From: Clostridia bacterium | Lineage (GTDB): Bacteria > Bacillota > Clostridia > Oscillospirales > CAG-272 | DNA length: 34,529 bases | Assembly: GCA_017501225.1 (NCBI GenBank) | Contig: JAFVXH010000012.1 | Span: 1-34,529 of the forward strand | Direction: 5' to 3' | Shown: positions 1-9,027 of the stretch, one piece after another | Numbering within the stretch: the first letter of the stretch is position 1 | How the letters are laid out: each line of letters starts with the position of its first letter | The notes under the pieces: generated by a model | Databases searched by the model: none | Seen by the model: the letters and a program-made list of their open reading frames with translations, nothing else | Told to the model about the DNA's origin: nothing | Program-made: the position numbers and the translations under genes

Positions 1-1
1 G

Positions 2-3000
2 GTGGTGCTGGTCAACTCCAAACCCGCCACCATCATGACCGATACCTCTATCGCGGACAAGGTCTATATGGAGCCCCTGACGCTGGAATACGTCGCAAAG
101 ATCTTGCGCCATGAGCGTCCCGACGCCATCGTCCCCGGCATCGGCGGACAGACCGGTCTGAACCTTGCGATGCAGCTGGAAAAGAAGGGAATTCTCAAGG
201 AGTGCCGCGTCGAGCTTCTCGGCACGAGCAGTGAGAGCATCGAGCGTGCCGAGGACCGCGAGCTCTTCAAGGAGCTCTGCCAATCCATCGGCGAGCCCAC
301 GATCCCGAGCGAGATCACCTACAGCCTTGAGGAGGCAAAGGCAGCGGCAGAGCGGATCGGATATCCCGTCGTGCTCCGTCCCGCCTTTACCTTGGGCGGC
401 ACCGGAGGCGGATTTGCCTACAACGAAAAGGATCTGATCGAGATTGGCACCAACGCCTTCAAGCTCTCCCCCGTGCATCAGGTTCTGATCGAAAAGAGCG
501 TCAAGGGATATAAGGAGATCGAGTTTGAGGTCATGCGCGACTCCACCGACCGCGCCATCACCATCTGCGGCATGGAGAACGTGGACCCCGTCGGCGTTCA
601 CACCGGTGACTCCATCGTCGTCGCGCCGATCCTTTCCCTGAACGACCACGACCTGAAGATGCTCAACGACAGTGCCATCAAGATCATCCGCGAGCTGAAG
701 ATCGAGGGCGGCTGTAACGTACAGTTCGCGCTCAATCCCCATACCAGCGAATACTACCTCATCGAGGTCAACCCCCGCGTTTCCCGCTCCTCCGCGCTTG
801 CGTCCAAGGCAAGCGGATATCCCATCGCGCGCGTCACCGCAAAGATCGCGGTCGGCATGACGCTGGAGGAAATTCAAATTGCAAATACCACCGCCGCAAC
901 CGAGCCCCGTCTTGACTACGTGGTGGCAAAATTCCCCCGCTTCCCGTTCGATAAATTCACCTCCGCCTCCAACGTGCTCGGTACGCAGATGAAGGCAACG
1001 GGTGAGGTCATGGGAATCGGCTCCAACCTCTCGGAATGCATGCTCAAATCCGTGCGCTCCCTGGAGATCGGCGTCTGCCACTTCTATATGCCAAAATTCG
1101 ACCGAATGACCAAGGAGGAGCTCCTGGCTTACGTCGAGGAATTCAAGGACGACAACATCTACGCCGTCACCCAGCTGCTCCGTCTGGGGATCAGCATCGA
1201 GGAGCTGTACGAGGCAACCAAGATCACGCCTCTGTTCCTCGAGTGCCTGAAGGGCATCGTCGAGATGGAGAACACGCTCCGCGAAAATCCCAAGGACAGC
1301 GCACTTCTCTTGGAGGCGAAGAAGCTCGGCTTCTGCGACAAATTCATCGCAAAGCTCTGGGGCTGCGGTGAGCTGGACGTCTACAATCAAAGAAAATCCG
1401 AGGGAATCGTGCCCGTATACCGCATGGTCGACACCCTGCACACCGGCGCTTATATCCCCTATTTCTACTCCTCCTATTCCGGAGAAAACGCATCGGTCCT
1501 GAGCAATCGCAAAAAGGCAGTGGTGCTGGGCGCGGGCCCGATCCGCATCGGTCAGGGCGTGGAGTTCGACTACTCCACCGTTCACGCCGTCACCACCATC
1601 AAGGATTGCGATTACGAGGCGATCATTGTCAACAACAACCCCGAAACCGTTTCCACCGACTACACCACCAGCGACAAGCTCTACTTTGAGCCTCTGACGC
1701 CCGAGGACGTGGTCAGCATTCTGGACTTTGAAGCTCCCGACGGCGTCATTGCCTCTCTTGGCGGACAGACTGCCATCAATCTGGCAGAGCCCCTGATGAA
1801 GCGTGGCGCGAAGATCATCGGCACCGATTGCGATGCCATCGACCGTGCGGAGAACCGCGATCTGTTTGAGAAGATGCTGGAGGAGCTCAACATTCCCCAG
1901 CCGCAGGGCAAGGCAGTCACCAACATCGAGGACGGTGTCGCCGCAGCCGCGAAGATCGGATATCCCGTCCTGGTACGACCCAGCTTCGTTCTGGGCGGAC
2001 GCGCAATGCAGATCGTTGCGGGCGAGCAGCAGCTCCGTCACTATCTCAAGACCGCGGTTGAGATCGACGAGGACAGACCGGTCCTTGTGGACAAGTATAT
2101 CATCGGAAAAGAGGTCGAGGTCGACGCCATCTGCGACGGACGCGACGTCTTCGTCCCCGGTATTATGGAGCTGGTCGAGCGCACCGGTATCCACTCGGGC
2201 GACTCCATCAGCGTCTATCCCGCATTCAGCATCTCGGACAAGGTCAAGGGCATCATTCTGCAATACACCAAGAAGCTTGGTCTGAATATCGGCATCATCG
2301 GACTCTTTAACATCCAGTTCATCGTGGACAAGGATGAAAAGGTCTATATCATCGAGGTCAATCCGCGCTCCTCTCGCACCGTTCCCTTCCTTTCCAAGGC
2401 AACGGGATATAGCCTTGCGGACATCGCGACCAACGTCATCATGGGCAAGAGCCTGAAGGAGCAGGGATATTTCGATCTCTATCCCGCCGAGAAGGAAAGA
2501 TGGTACGTCAAGGCGCCCGTCTTCTCCTTCAACAAGATCCGCGGCCTTGACGCATACCTCTCCCCCGAGATGAAGTCCACGGGGGAAGCGATCGGATACG
2601 ACGACAAGATCAACCGCGCGCTCTACAAGGCGTTGCAGGCATCCGGCATGCACCTGCAGAACTACGGCACGGTGCTGGCTACCATCGCCGACAAGGATAA
2701 GGAGGAGGCACTCCCCTTGATCCGCCGCTTCTACAACCTCGGCTTTAACATCGAGGCAACCAAGGGAACGGCAGAATTCCTCAAATCTCACGGCATCCGC
2801 ACGCACGTGCTGGCAAAGATCGGCGACGGAAGCGAGGAGATCCGCGACTCCTTGCGCCAAGGACACATCGCCTACGTCATCAACACCAGCGACGTCGCAT
2901 CCGGGCATCTGAGCGACGGATACGAGATCCGCAAGTGCGCAACCGAGAACAACGTGACCATGTTCACCTCGCTGGATACCGTGCGCGTGCTTCTGGACGT

Positions 3001-3043
3001 TCTGGAGGAAACCACCCTTTGCATCTCCACCATTGACGCATAA
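2..3043 (+). CDS. carB: Carbamoyl-phosphate synthase large subunit (5' truncated by window edge)
   Basis: Makes carbamoyl phosphate from bicarbonate, 2 ATP and ammonia supplied by the small subunit CarA; this is the first step of pyrimidine (and arginine) synthesis in the cytoplasm. The reading frame is already open at the left edge, and the first residues match the family near residue 40, so about 40 N-terminal residues lie outside. Both halves of the internal duplication are present: two ATP-grasp modules, each ending in an IEVNPR motif (visible residues ~253 and ~783), separated by the oligomerisation region. A C-terminal MGS-like regulatory domain occupies the last ~120 residues and is the usual site for UMP/IMP-type allostery. 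It stops 12 bp before pyrK. carA is not visible and may lie just upstream. Identification is secure; the start is unknown. Confidence 0.97.
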   Translation: MVLVNSKPATIMTDTSIADKVYMEPLTLEYVAKILRHERPDAIVPGIGGQTGLNLAMQLEKKGILKECRVELLGTSSESIERAEDRELFKELCQSIGEPTIPSEITYSLEEAKAAAERIGYPVVLRPAFTLGGTGGGFAYNEKDLIEIGTNAFKLSPVHQVLIEKSVKGYKEIEFEVMRDSTDRAITICGMENVDPVGVHTGDSIVVAPILSLNDHDLKMLNDSAIKIIRELKIEGGCNVQFALNPHTSEYYLIEVNPRVSRSSALASKASGYPIARVTAKIAVGMTLEEIQIANTTAATEPRLDYVVAKFPRFPFDKFTSASNVLGTQMKATGEVMGIGSNLSECMLKSVRSLEIGVCHFYMPKFDRMTKEELLAYVEEFKDDNIYAVTQLLRLGISIEELYEATKITPLFLECLKGIVEMENTLRENPKDSALLLEAKKLGFCDKFIAKLWGCGELDVYNQRKSEGIVPVYRMVDTLHTGAYIPYFYSSYSGENASVLSNRKKAVVLGAGPIRIGQGVEFDYSTVHAVTTIKDCDYEAIIVNNNPETVSTDYTTSDKLYFEPLTPEDVVSILDFEAPDGVIASLGGQTAINLAEPLMKRGAKIIGTDCDAIDRAENRDLFEKMLEELNIPQPQGKAVTNIEDGVAAAAKIGYPVLVRPSFVLGGRAMQIVAGEQQLRHYLKTAVEIDEDRPVLVDKYIIGKEVEVDAICDGRDVFVPGIMELVERTGIHSGDSISVYPAFSISDKVKGIILQYTKKLGLNIGIIGLFNIQFIVDKDEKVYIIEVNPRSSRTVPFLSKATGYSLADIATNVIMGKSLKEQGYFDLYPAEKERWYVKAPVFSFNKIRGLDAYLSPEMKSTGEAIGYDDKINRALYKALQASGMHLQNYGTVLATIADKDKEEALPLIRRFYNLGFNIEATKGTAEFLKSHGIRTHVLAKIGDGSEEIRDSLRQGHIAYVINTSDVASGHLSDGYEIRKCATENNVTMFTSLDTVRVLLDVLEETTLCISTIDA

Positions 3044-3055
3044 GAGGATCTGACT

Positions 3056-3787
3056 ATGACACAAGGAATGTATACCGTCACCGAGAACACCCCTCTGACC
3101 TCATCCGTTTATCGGATGAGGCTTGCGGGTGACACCTCGGCGCTGACTGCCCCGGGACAGTTTATCAATATCCGTCTGGACGGGCACTTTTTGCGCCGTC
3201 CCATCTCGGTCTGCGATTATGACGCAGAGTCGATCACCATCATCTACAAGGTAGTCGGAAAAGGCACCGAGCAGATGGCGCAGATACAGGCAGGACAGAC
3301 GCTGGACGTTCTGTGCGGCCTTGGCAACGGCTTCTCCGTTGAAAAAAGCGGCGAGCGTCCCGTGCTCGTCGGAGGCGGCGTGGGCGTTCCCCCGCTCTAT
3401 CACCTGTGCAAGCAGCTGATCGCCAAGGGAAAGACCGTATCGGTCGTGCTTGGCTTCAACAGTGCGGACGAGGTATTCTACAAAAACGAATTTGAAGCCC
3501 TCGGTGCCACCGTTTTTGTGGCGACCGCGGACGGAACGCTCGGCACGAAGGGCTTTGTTACCGACGTGCTGGGGGATTTAGATTACGATTATTTCTACAC
3601 CTGCGGACCGATGCCCATGTTCCTGGCAATGGAAAAGATCATGCGCACGAGCGGTCAGTACAGCTTTGAGGAGCGCATGGGCTGCGGCTTTGGCGCGTGC
3701 ATGGGCTGCTCCTGCAAAACCAAATACGGAAACAAGCGCATCTGCCGTGACGGCCCCGTGCTGGAAAGAGAGGAGATCATATGGTAA
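3056..3787 (+). CDS. pyrK: Dihydroorotate dehydrogenase B, electron transfer subunit
   Basis: FAD/[2Fe-2S] subunit that carries electrons from the FMN of PyrD to NAD+ in class 1B dihydroorotate dehydrogenase. The 243 residues show an N-terminal flavin-binding barrel (RRPISV near residue 48), a nucleotide-binding segment (GGGVGVPPL, ~107-114), a YTCGP motif near 181, and a C-terminal cysteine cluster C210-x4-C215-x2-C218-x11-C230 that fits the PyrK iron-sulfur site. C220 is an additional cysteine. The gene overlaps the start of pyrD by 7 bp, so translation is probably coupled, as expected for subunits of one heterotetramer. The ATG is 12 bp after the carB stop, with only a modest purine-rich ribosome binding site. 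Confidence 0.96.
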   Translation: MTQGMYTVTENTPLTSSVYRMRLAGDTSALTAPGQFINIRLDGHFLRRPISVCDYDAESITIIYKVVGKGTEQMAQIQAGQTLDVLCGLGNGFSVEKSGERPVLVGGGVGVPPLYHLCKQLIAKGKTVSVVLGFNSADEVFYKNEFEALGATVFVATADGTLGTKGFVTDVLGDLDYDYFYTCGPMPMFLAMEKIMRTSGQYSFEERMGCGFGACMGCSCKTKYGNKRICRDGPVLEREEIIW

Positions 3788-4698
3788 ACACACGCGTAGA
3801 TCTTTGCGGCATCTCCATCGACAATCCGATCATTCCCGCAAGCGGCACCTTCGGCTTTGGCTATGAGTTTGCCGAATATTACGACATCAACTGCCTTGGC
3901 ACCTTCTCCTTCAAGGGAACGACCAAGGATCCGCGCTTCGGCAACCCCACACCGCGCATCGCAGAGTGCGAGGCGGGCATGATCAACGCCGTCGGATTGC
4001 AGAATCCCGGCGTGGACGCCGTGATCTCTCACGAGCTCCCCTTGCTGAAAAAGTGCTTTTCCAAGCCCGTGATGGCAAACGTCAGCGGCTTTTCCATCGA
4101 GGATTACGCCTATACCTGCCAAAAGCTTGACGCCTGCGAGCAGATCGGCTGGTTCGAGGTCAATATCAGCTGCCCCAACGTACACGGCGGCGGCATGAGC
4201 TTCGGTACCTCTCCCGAGCAGGCGGCGGCGGTCACACGCGCGGTCAAGGCAGTCACGACCAAGCCCGTTTTCATCAAGCTTTCCCCCAACGTCACCGATA
4301 TCGCTTCCATCGCAAAGGCATGTGAGGAGGCAGGTGCTGACGGCATCAGCCTGATCAACACCCTGCTCGGTATGCGCATTGACCTGAAGACCAAGCGTCC
4401 CGTCATTGCAAACAAGATGGGCGGCTTCTCGGGTCCTGCCATCAAGCCCGTCGCACTTCGCATGGTCTATCAGGTCTATGAGGCTGTGTCCATCCCGATC
4501 ATCGGCATGGGCGGCGTGTCCTCGGCAGAGGACGTCATCGAGTTTATGCTCGCAGGAGCGACTGCCGTGCAGGTGGGGGCTGCCAATCTGGTGAATCCCT
4601 TCATCTGTCGCGATATCATCAATGAGCTCCCCGCGGTCATGCAAAAATACCGCATCGACAATCTTACAGATATTATAGGAGGTGCCCACCATGGGTAA
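3781..4698 (+). CDS. pyrD: Dihydroorotate dehydrogenase B, catalytic subunit
   Basis: FMN enzyme that oxidises dihydroorotate to orotate, the fourth step of UMP synthesis; class 1B, working with the adjacent PyrK. The 305-residue TIM-barrel contains the active-site segment NISCPN with the catalytic-base cysteine at C131, the early GTFGFG loop, and the late phosphate-binding GMGG (~residue 240) and GA loops. The ATG overlaps pyrK, and the preceding GAGAGGAG inside pyrK serves as ribosome binding site. The end overlaps pyrF by 8 bp. Length and motifs are typical of the family. Confidence 0.97.
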   Translation: MVNTRVDLCGISIDNPIIPASGTFGFGYEFAEYYDINCLGTFSFKGTTKDPRFGNPTPRIAECEAGMINAVGLQNPGVDAVISHELPLLKKCFSKPVMANVSGFSIEDYAYTCQKLDACEQIGWFEVNISCPNVHGGGMSFGTSPEQAAAVTRAVKAVTTKPVFIKLSPNVTDIASIAKACEEAGADGISLINTLLGMRIDLKTKRPVIANKMGGFSGPAIKPVALRMVYQVYEAVSIPIIGMGGVSSAEDVIEFMLAGATAVQVGAANLVNPFICRDIINELPAVMQKYRIDNLTDIIGGAHHG

Positions 4699-5389
4699 GG
4701 ACGTCATCATCGCCTGCGATTTCAGCAGCAAGGAAGAAACCCTTGCGTTTTTGGACATATTTCAAGGAAGAAAGCCCTACGTCAAGATCGGCATGGAGCT
4801 GTTCTATGCCGCAGGTCCCGACATCGTACGCGAGATCAAGCAAAGAGGCCACAAGATCTTTTTAGATCTGAAGCTTCACGATATTCCCAACACCGTCAAA
4901 AAGGCAATGTCCGTGCTCTCGCATCTGGACGTGGACATGACCAACCTCCACGCCGCGGGAACCGTGCGCATGATGGAGGCTGCCATCGAAGGACTGACCC
5001 GTCCCGACGGCACGCGTCCCCTTTTGATCGCGGTCACACAGCTGACCTCCACCGATCAGGAAAGCATGGAGCGTGATCTCTGGATCGAAAAGCCCATCGA
5101 TCAGGTCGTGATGCACTACGCGGAGAATGCAAAGCGCGCAGGTCTTGACGGCGTGGTCTGCTCCCCCTTGGAGGCAGGCAAGGTGCATGCCGCTTGCGGC
5201 GCACAGTTCATTACCGTCACCCCCGGCGTTCGCTTCGCGGACGGTGACGTGGGAGATCAGAAGCGTGTGATGACCCCTGCCGCCGCCAAGGAGATCGGCT
5301 CGGATTATATCGTCGTCGGCCGTCCCGTCACGCAGGCAGAGGATCCCGTTGCCGCATACGAGAGATGCGTGCGCGAATTCGTAGATTGA
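4691..5389 (+). CDS. pyrF: Orotidine 5'-phosphate decarboxylase
   Basis: Decarboxylates OMP to UMP, the final step of the pathway. The start is placed at ATG 4691 rather than the in-frame GTG at 4682, because AGGAGGTG (4679-4686) is correctly spaced for the ATG and itself covers the GTG. This gives 232 residues, normal for the short bacterial (class I) enzyme. The catalytic Lys/Asp array is in [14 protein letters not shown] (~residues 61-74), and the C-terminal phosphate-binding part shows VTPGVR and VVGRPVT. It overlaps pyrD by 8 bp and is followed 16 bp later by pyrE. Confidence 0.97.
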   Translation: MGKDVIIACDFSSKEETLAFLDIFQGRKPYVKIGMELFYAAGPDIVREIKQRGHKIFLDLKLHDIPNTVKKAMSVLSHLDVDMTNLHAAGTVRMMEAAIEGLTRPDGTRPLLIAVTQLTSTDQESMERDLWIEKPIDQVVMHYAENAKRAGLDGVVCSPLEAGKVHAACGAQFITVTPGVRFADGDVGDQKRVMTPAAAKEIGSDYIVVGRPVTQAEDPVAAYERCVREFVD

Positions 5390-5405
5390 CAGAAGGAGAG
5401 AGATC

Positions 5406-6062
5406 ATGGAAGGATATAAAAGAGAGTTTATTCAGTTTTTGGAGAGTGCAGGCGTTCTGAAATTCGGTGACTTTACCGCAAAGAGCGGCAGAAAGATCCC
5501 CTACTTCATCAACGCGGGCGAGATCAAGACCGGCGACCAGATCGCAAAGCTCGGTCAGTTTTACGCAAAGAGCTACCTTGAGAAGGTAGGCAACAAGAGA
5601 ACCGTTCTCTACGGCCCCGCATACAAGGGTATCTCGATCGCGGTATCGGCTTCCATCGCGCTGTCGCAGGAGGGACTTGACGTTCCCTTCTTCTTCAACC
5701 GCAAGGAGGCAAAGGATCACGGCGAGGGCGGTATCTTTGTAGGATACACCCCCAAGGCAGGCGAGGAGATCGTCATCGTTGAGGACGTCATCACCGCAGG
5801 CACCGCCATCCGCGAGAGCATGGCAAACCTTGCTACCATCGAGGGCGCGCGCGTTGCCGCAACCTTCGTCATGGTTGACCGTAAGGAAAAGGGACTCGGT
5901 GAAAAATCCGCCATGGCGGAGATCGCGGAGCAGTTCGGCTTCCCCGTCTACTCGGTCGTGGACGTATACGATATCATCGAATATCTGGAAGAGGATGAAA
6001 AGAACGCCGAGAACGTTGCCCGCATTAAAAACTATCTTGCCGTAAACGGCGCAAAGGCATAA
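5406..6062 (+). CDS. pyrE: Orotate phosphoribosyltransferase
   Basis: Transfers phosphoribose from PRPP to orotate to make OMP. The 218-residue type I phosphoribosyltransferase shows the PRPP-binding motif [14 protein letters not shown] (~residues 122-135) and the flexible-loop region [14 protein letters not shown] (~97-110). The start has a good AGAAGGAGAGAG ribosome binding site just upstream. Order in the operon is not pathway order: pyrF-pyrE carry out the last two steps, and pyrB-pyrI follow. Confidence 0.97.
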   Translation: MEGYKREFIQFLESAGVLKFGDFTAKSGRKIPYFINAGEIKTGDQIAKLGQFYAKSYLEKVGNKRTVLYGPAYKGISIAVSASIALSQEGLDVPFFFNRKEAKDHGEGGIFVGYTPKAGEEIVIVEDVITAGTAIRESMANLATIEGARVAATFVMVDRKEKGLGEKSAMAEIAEQFGFPVYSVVDVYDIIEYLEEDEKNAENVARIKNYLAVNGAKA

Positions 6063-6085
6063 AAAATCTCTGCGGAGGTAGTAAC

Positions 6086-6997
6086 ATGAGAAGTCTGATT
6101 GACATTCTGGACTTGAAAACCGAGGAGATCGACGAGCTGATCGCACGGGCTGACGATATCATCGAGCATCCCGAAGCATACCGCGATATCTGTCGCTACA
6201 AAAAGCTCGCGACGCTGTTCTTCGAGCCCTCCACGCGCACAAGACTGAGCTTTGAGGCGGCAATGTACGAGCTTGGCGGTCAGGTGCTGGGCTTTTCCGA
6301 GGCGGCAAGCTCCTCCTCGGCAAAGGGTGAGAGCGTGTCCGATACCGTGCGCGCCGTCAGCTGCTACGCCGACATCATCGCGATGCGCCATCCCAAGGAG
6401 GGAGCTCCCTTGGTCGCCTCCATGGCGGCAAGCATCCCCGTCATCAACGCAGGAGATGGCGGACACAACCATCCGACGCAGACCTTGACGGATCTTTTGA
6501 CCATCCACCGCACAAAAGGACACTTTGACAACCTTGTCGTCGGTCTTTGCGGAGATCTCAAGTTCGGACGCACCGTGCATTCGCTGATCACGGCGCTTTC
6601 CCGATACAGCGGCATCAAGTTCGTCCTCATTTCCCCCGAGGAGTTGCGCCTGCCCGATTACGTCAAGCAGGACGTGCTGACCGAAAAGGGACTGGATTGG
6701 GAGGAAACGACCTCGCTTGAGGACGCAATGCCAAAGCTTGACATTCTCTATATGACGCGCGTGCAACGCGAGCGCTTCTTCAACGAGGAGGATTATCTGC
6801 GTCTGCGCGACAGCTATATCTTAACCCCCGAAAAGCTACAGACGGCGAAGAAGGATCTGACCATCATGCATCCTCTGCCCCGCGTCAACGAGATCTCCAC
6901 AGCCGTAGACACAGACCCGAGAGCGTGCTATTTCCAGCAGGTGCTCTTTGGAAAATACATCCGCATGGCACTCATTCTCAAGCTCCTGGAGCTCTAA
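6086..6997 (+). CDS. pyrB: Aspartate carbamoyltransferase catalytic chain
   Basis: Condenses carbamoyl phosphate with aspartate to N-carbamoylaspartate, the committed step of pyrimidine synthesis. The 303 residues contain the carbamoyl-phosphate loop [11 protein letters not shown] (S49-T50-R51-T52), the SSSAKGES loop (~77-84) that contributes active-site residues from the neighbouring subunit, the HPTQTLTD motif, and HPLPRVNEI near the C-terminus. CGGAGG precedes the ATG. The regulatory chain gene follows after 14 bp, so the enzyme is probably the large, allosteric dodecameric form. Confidence 0.97.
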   Translation: MRSLIDILDLKTEEIDELIARADDIIEHPEAYRDICRYKKLATLFFEPSTRTRLSFEAAMYELGGQVLGFSEAASSSSAKGESVSDTVRAVSCYADIIAMRHPKEGAPLVASMAASIPVINAGDGGHNHPTQTLTDLLTIHRTKGHFDNLVVGLCGDLKFGRTVHSLITALSRYSGIKFVLISPEELRLPDYVKQDVLTEKGLDWEETTSLEDAMPKLDILYMTRVQRERFFNEEDYLRLRDSYILTPEKLQTAKKDLTIMHPLPRVNEISTAVDTDPRACYFQQVLFGKYIRMALILKLLEL

Positions 6998-7011
6998 AGG
7001 AGGAAACAGGT

Positions 7012-7431
7012 ATGCATATCGACGAAATTAAGAACGGACTTGTGCTCGACCACATCAAGGCGGGCAAGGCGATGGAGATCTACCGCTTCTTAGATCTCGG
7101 ATCTCTGAATTGCCCCGTTGCCATCATCCAGAACGCAAGCAGTCGAAAAATGGGCAAAAAGGACATCATCAAGATCGACGGTGTTCTGGATATTGACTGC
7201 AATATCTTAGCCCCCATCTGCCCCGACATTACGCTCAACGTCATCAAGGACGGCGTGCGTGTCGAGAAGCGCGCGCTGGAGCTCCCCCTTGAGATCAAGG
7301 ACATCATCAAGTGCAAGAACCCGCGCTGCATCACCACCACCGAGCAGGAGCTTCCCCACATCTTCCGCTTGCGCAAGACCAAGGAAAGCATCTACCGCTG
7401 CCTCTACTGCGAGGCGCGCGCGGAGCTGTAA
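7012..7431 (+). CDS. pyrI: Aspartate carbamoyltransferase regulatory chain
   Basis: Binds nucleotide effectors and transmits allosteric inhibition or activation to PyrB. The start is set at ATG 7012, preceded by AAAGGAGGAAAC; longer in-frame readings run back into pyrB. The 139-residue protein has the N-terminal nucleotide-binding region with the IYRFLDLG segment (~23-30) and a C-terminal zinc domain with four cysteines, C101, C106, C130 and C133. These are in the CxxxxC...CxxC arrangement needed to contact the catalytic chain. It is the last gene of the operon, 24 bp before a strong hairpin terminator. Confidence 0.95.
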   Translation: MHIDEIKNGLVLDHIKAGKAMEIYRFLDLGSLNCPVAIIQNASSRKMGKKDIIKIDGVLDIDCNILAPICPDITLNVIKDGVRVEKRALELPLEIKDIIKCKNPRCITTTEQELPHIFRLRKTKESIYRCLYCEARAEL

Positions 7432-7455
7432 AACACTTTCCACCATAAGAAAAAA

Positions 7456-7490
7456 GCACCCCGACAGATTTTTTGAATCTGTCGGGGTGC
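7456..7490 (+). terminator. Rho-independent terminator of the pyr operon
   Basis: A perfect 15-bp stem (7456-7470 with 7476-7490) closes over a 5-nt loop and is followed by GTTTCATTCT. The flanking A/T tracts on both sides suggest it may also stop minus-strand transcription from the XRE gene. Confidence 0.9.
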
Positions 7491-7541
7491 GTTTCATTCT
7501 ATTCGATAAATTGGGATTTGACGCTCTCACAATTTGAAAAC

Positions 7542-8150
7542 TTATTTCTTGATTACCTTCTTGCACCACGTGCGTTTGCCGCATTGGGGGCACTTCAAGT
7601 ACCGAGTCGTTCCTCTATGCATCGCATTCAGTGCCTGCTTGTAGGTAGGCACGATCTCGTGACCGCAATTTTTGCACTTGTAAGCACCAACGCTGACCTC
7701 AAGCTTTAATGCATAGAAGCACGGGATTAAAAATACAACGCAAACGCCAAGAATTGTGACAAGCTGCCACACTCCCTCGGGTATTGCGAATGCGGCAATC
7801 AAGAGACCTGCAATGAGTGCCGTTATACTGACAATCATAATTGCCCACATGGATGACCAAATTGTTTTGTTTTTTCTTTCTAATTCTTTCGCCATATCAA
7901 GCAAAAGCTGTTCGTTTTTCTGATTGTTGTTTTCCATACTGATTTTCTCCCCACTTAATAATTCATTGACACTGATTTCGAGAATATCACAGAGCTCAAG
8001 CATGATCGAAGTGTCGGGCATTGCGATGCCTCGCTCCCACTTGGATATTGCTTTGTCGGTGATACCCAGCTTTTCTGCCAACTGCATTTGCGTTAAGCTT
8101 TTCCGTTTTCTGCAATCGGCAATAAATTTGCCTATCTTCAATTGATCCAT
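7542..8150 (-). CDS. XRE-family regulator with two membrane segments and a C-terminal zinc ribbon
   Basis: Predicted membrane-anchored DNA-binding protein of 202 residues. The start at 8150 is chosen because AAAGGAGGTCAC (8153-8164) lies directly upstream; an upstream in-frame ATG has no such site. Residues ~7-65 form a helix-turn-helix of the Cro/C1 type (TDKAISKWERG recognition region). Residues 75-97 are charged and possibly coiled. Two hydrophobic segments lie at ~99-122 and ~127-147. A cytosolic zinc ribbon follows with CxxC pairs C159/C162 and C187/C190. This architecture is common in Clostridia, but targets are rarely known. It stands alone and is convergent with the pyr operon. Three CCGTTGGT repeats lie upstream and could be operators. 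Confidence 0.85.
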   Translation of the reverse strand: MDQLKIGKFIADCRKRKSLTQMQLAEKLGITDKAISKWERGIAMPDTSIMLELCDILEISVNELLSGEKISMENNNQKNEQLLLDMAKELERKNKTIWSSMWAIMIVSITALIAGLLIAAFAIPEGVWQLVTILGVCVVFLIPCFYALKLEVSVGAYKCKNCGHEIVPTYKQALNAMHRGTTRYLKCPQCGKRTWCKKVIKK

Positions 8151-8171
8151 AAGTGACCTCCTTTCGCATAC

Positions 8172-8200
8172 AGTATAACCGATATTGCAATTCAAGTACA
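8172..8200 (-). promoter_or_regulatory. Possible promoter of the XRE regulator gene
   Basis: On the minus strand a TATACT -10 (8177-8172) is 17 bp from TGTACT (8200-8195). The -10 is good and the -35 is weak, which would fit an activated or self-regulated promoter. It would give a very short leader ending in the strong ribosome binding site. Confidence 0.4.
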
Positions 8201-8204
8201 CCTA

Positions 8205-8316
8205 CCGTTGGTTTAGTAGGGAGAAATCAACCGTTGGTAGGGAGAATATGGACGGTCAAATCCTGTTTTGCCGTCCTGCGTGATGATAAGCGATGCGCGA
8301 GTAGCTTTCCGTTGGT
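8205..8316. repeat. Three direct CCGTTGGT repeats upstream of the XRE gene
   Basis: Identical octamers at 8205-8212, 8231-8238 and 8309-8316, in a gene-free stretch. The first two are followed by similar TAG(GG)AGAA-like sequence and begin 26 bp apart. The third begins 78 bp (three times 26) further on. They lie just upstream of the putative regulator promoter and could be its binding sites; this is inference from position only. Confidence 0.4.
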
Positions 8317-8331
8317 TTCATGATAACAAAA

Positions 8332-8361
8332 ATCGGCAGAGAAGACAATCTCTCTGCCGAT
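8332..8361 (-). terminator. Terminator of the PHP-rimO-pgsA operon
   Basis: An 11-bp stem (8332-8342 with 8351-8361) has an 8-nt loop, followed on the minus strand by TTTTGTTATC. It lies 33 bp past the pgsA stop codon. Confidence 0.85.
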
Positions 8362-8394
8362 CTTTATGTTAGGAAGAATAAACAGCTTCCGTTC

Positions 8395-9006
8395 TTATTT
8401 TTCCGGATCTAAGTATTTCCAATAGGAGAGGATGTAATTGAGTCCCGACCACACCGTAAAGATCAGCATCAGTGCCGTGGTGGCGATGGACACGGGAAGG
8501 ATCTCTCCCCAGGAATTCAGGGCGGGAATATAAGCGTAGATCACAGGCTCGGCAAGGCAGCAGATGACACACGCGATCTGCGTGCAGGTCTTGATCTTAC
8601 CCAGCATATTTGCCGCGACTACGATGCCGCTCGAGCCCGATACCACAAGACGGATCGACGTCACCGCCAGCTCGCGGAAGACCACGATCAGGAGTGCCCA
8701 GAAAAACAGAGGCGTGAAGATCTTGCTCGGCACCTCTGCAGTCATGGCACGGTAGAGGATGATAAACTGCGCGCCGATGACCATAAATTTATCCGCCAGA
8801 GGGTCCATGAATTTTCCAAAATCCGTGATCAGATTGTGCTTGCGCGCGATCTTTCCGTCCCACATATCGGTCAGGGATGCGAAGATGAACAGGAAAAGCC
8901 CTACGCAGGTCGCCCACAGCGCATCCGACGCCATCATCACCACCACGAAAATGGGAACGAGGATCAGTCGCAGCACCGTCAGCTTGTTGGGAAGATTGAG
9001 TTTCAT
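8395..9006 (-). CDS. pgsA: CDP-diacylglycerol--glycerol-3-phosphate 3-phosphatidyltransferase
   Basis: Makes phosphatidylglycerol phosphate from CDP-diacylglycerol and glycerol 3-phosphate, the committed step to phosphatidylglycerol in the membrane. The 203-residue polytopic protein carries the CDP-alcohol phosphotransferase signature D50-G51-x2-A54-R55-x8-G64-x3-D68-x3-D72, complete in every position. About five hydrophobic segments are visible, the first starting near residue 10. AAGGTAGGT precedes the ATG. It lies 21 bp after rimO, in the same order seen in many Bacillota (rimO-pgsA), and is last in its operon. Confidence 0.95.
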   Translation of the reverse strand: MKLNLPNKLTVLRLILVPIFVVVMMASDALWATCVGLFLFIFASLTDMWDGKIARKHNLITDFGKFMDPLADKFMVIGAQFIILYRAMTAEVPSKIFTPLFFWALLIVVFRELAVTSIRLVVSGSSGIVVAANMLGKIKTCTQIACVICCLAEPVIYAYIPALNSWGEILPVSIATTALMLIFTVWSGLNYILSYWKYLDPEK

Positions 9007-9027
9007 AAAAATACCTACCTTATCTGA

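Noticed and set aside
3655..4758. A 367-codon minus-strand frame across pyrK, pyrD and pyrF
   Set aside because: It runs antisense to three overlapping genes with intact motifs; its His/Asp-rich translation is typical of antisense noise.
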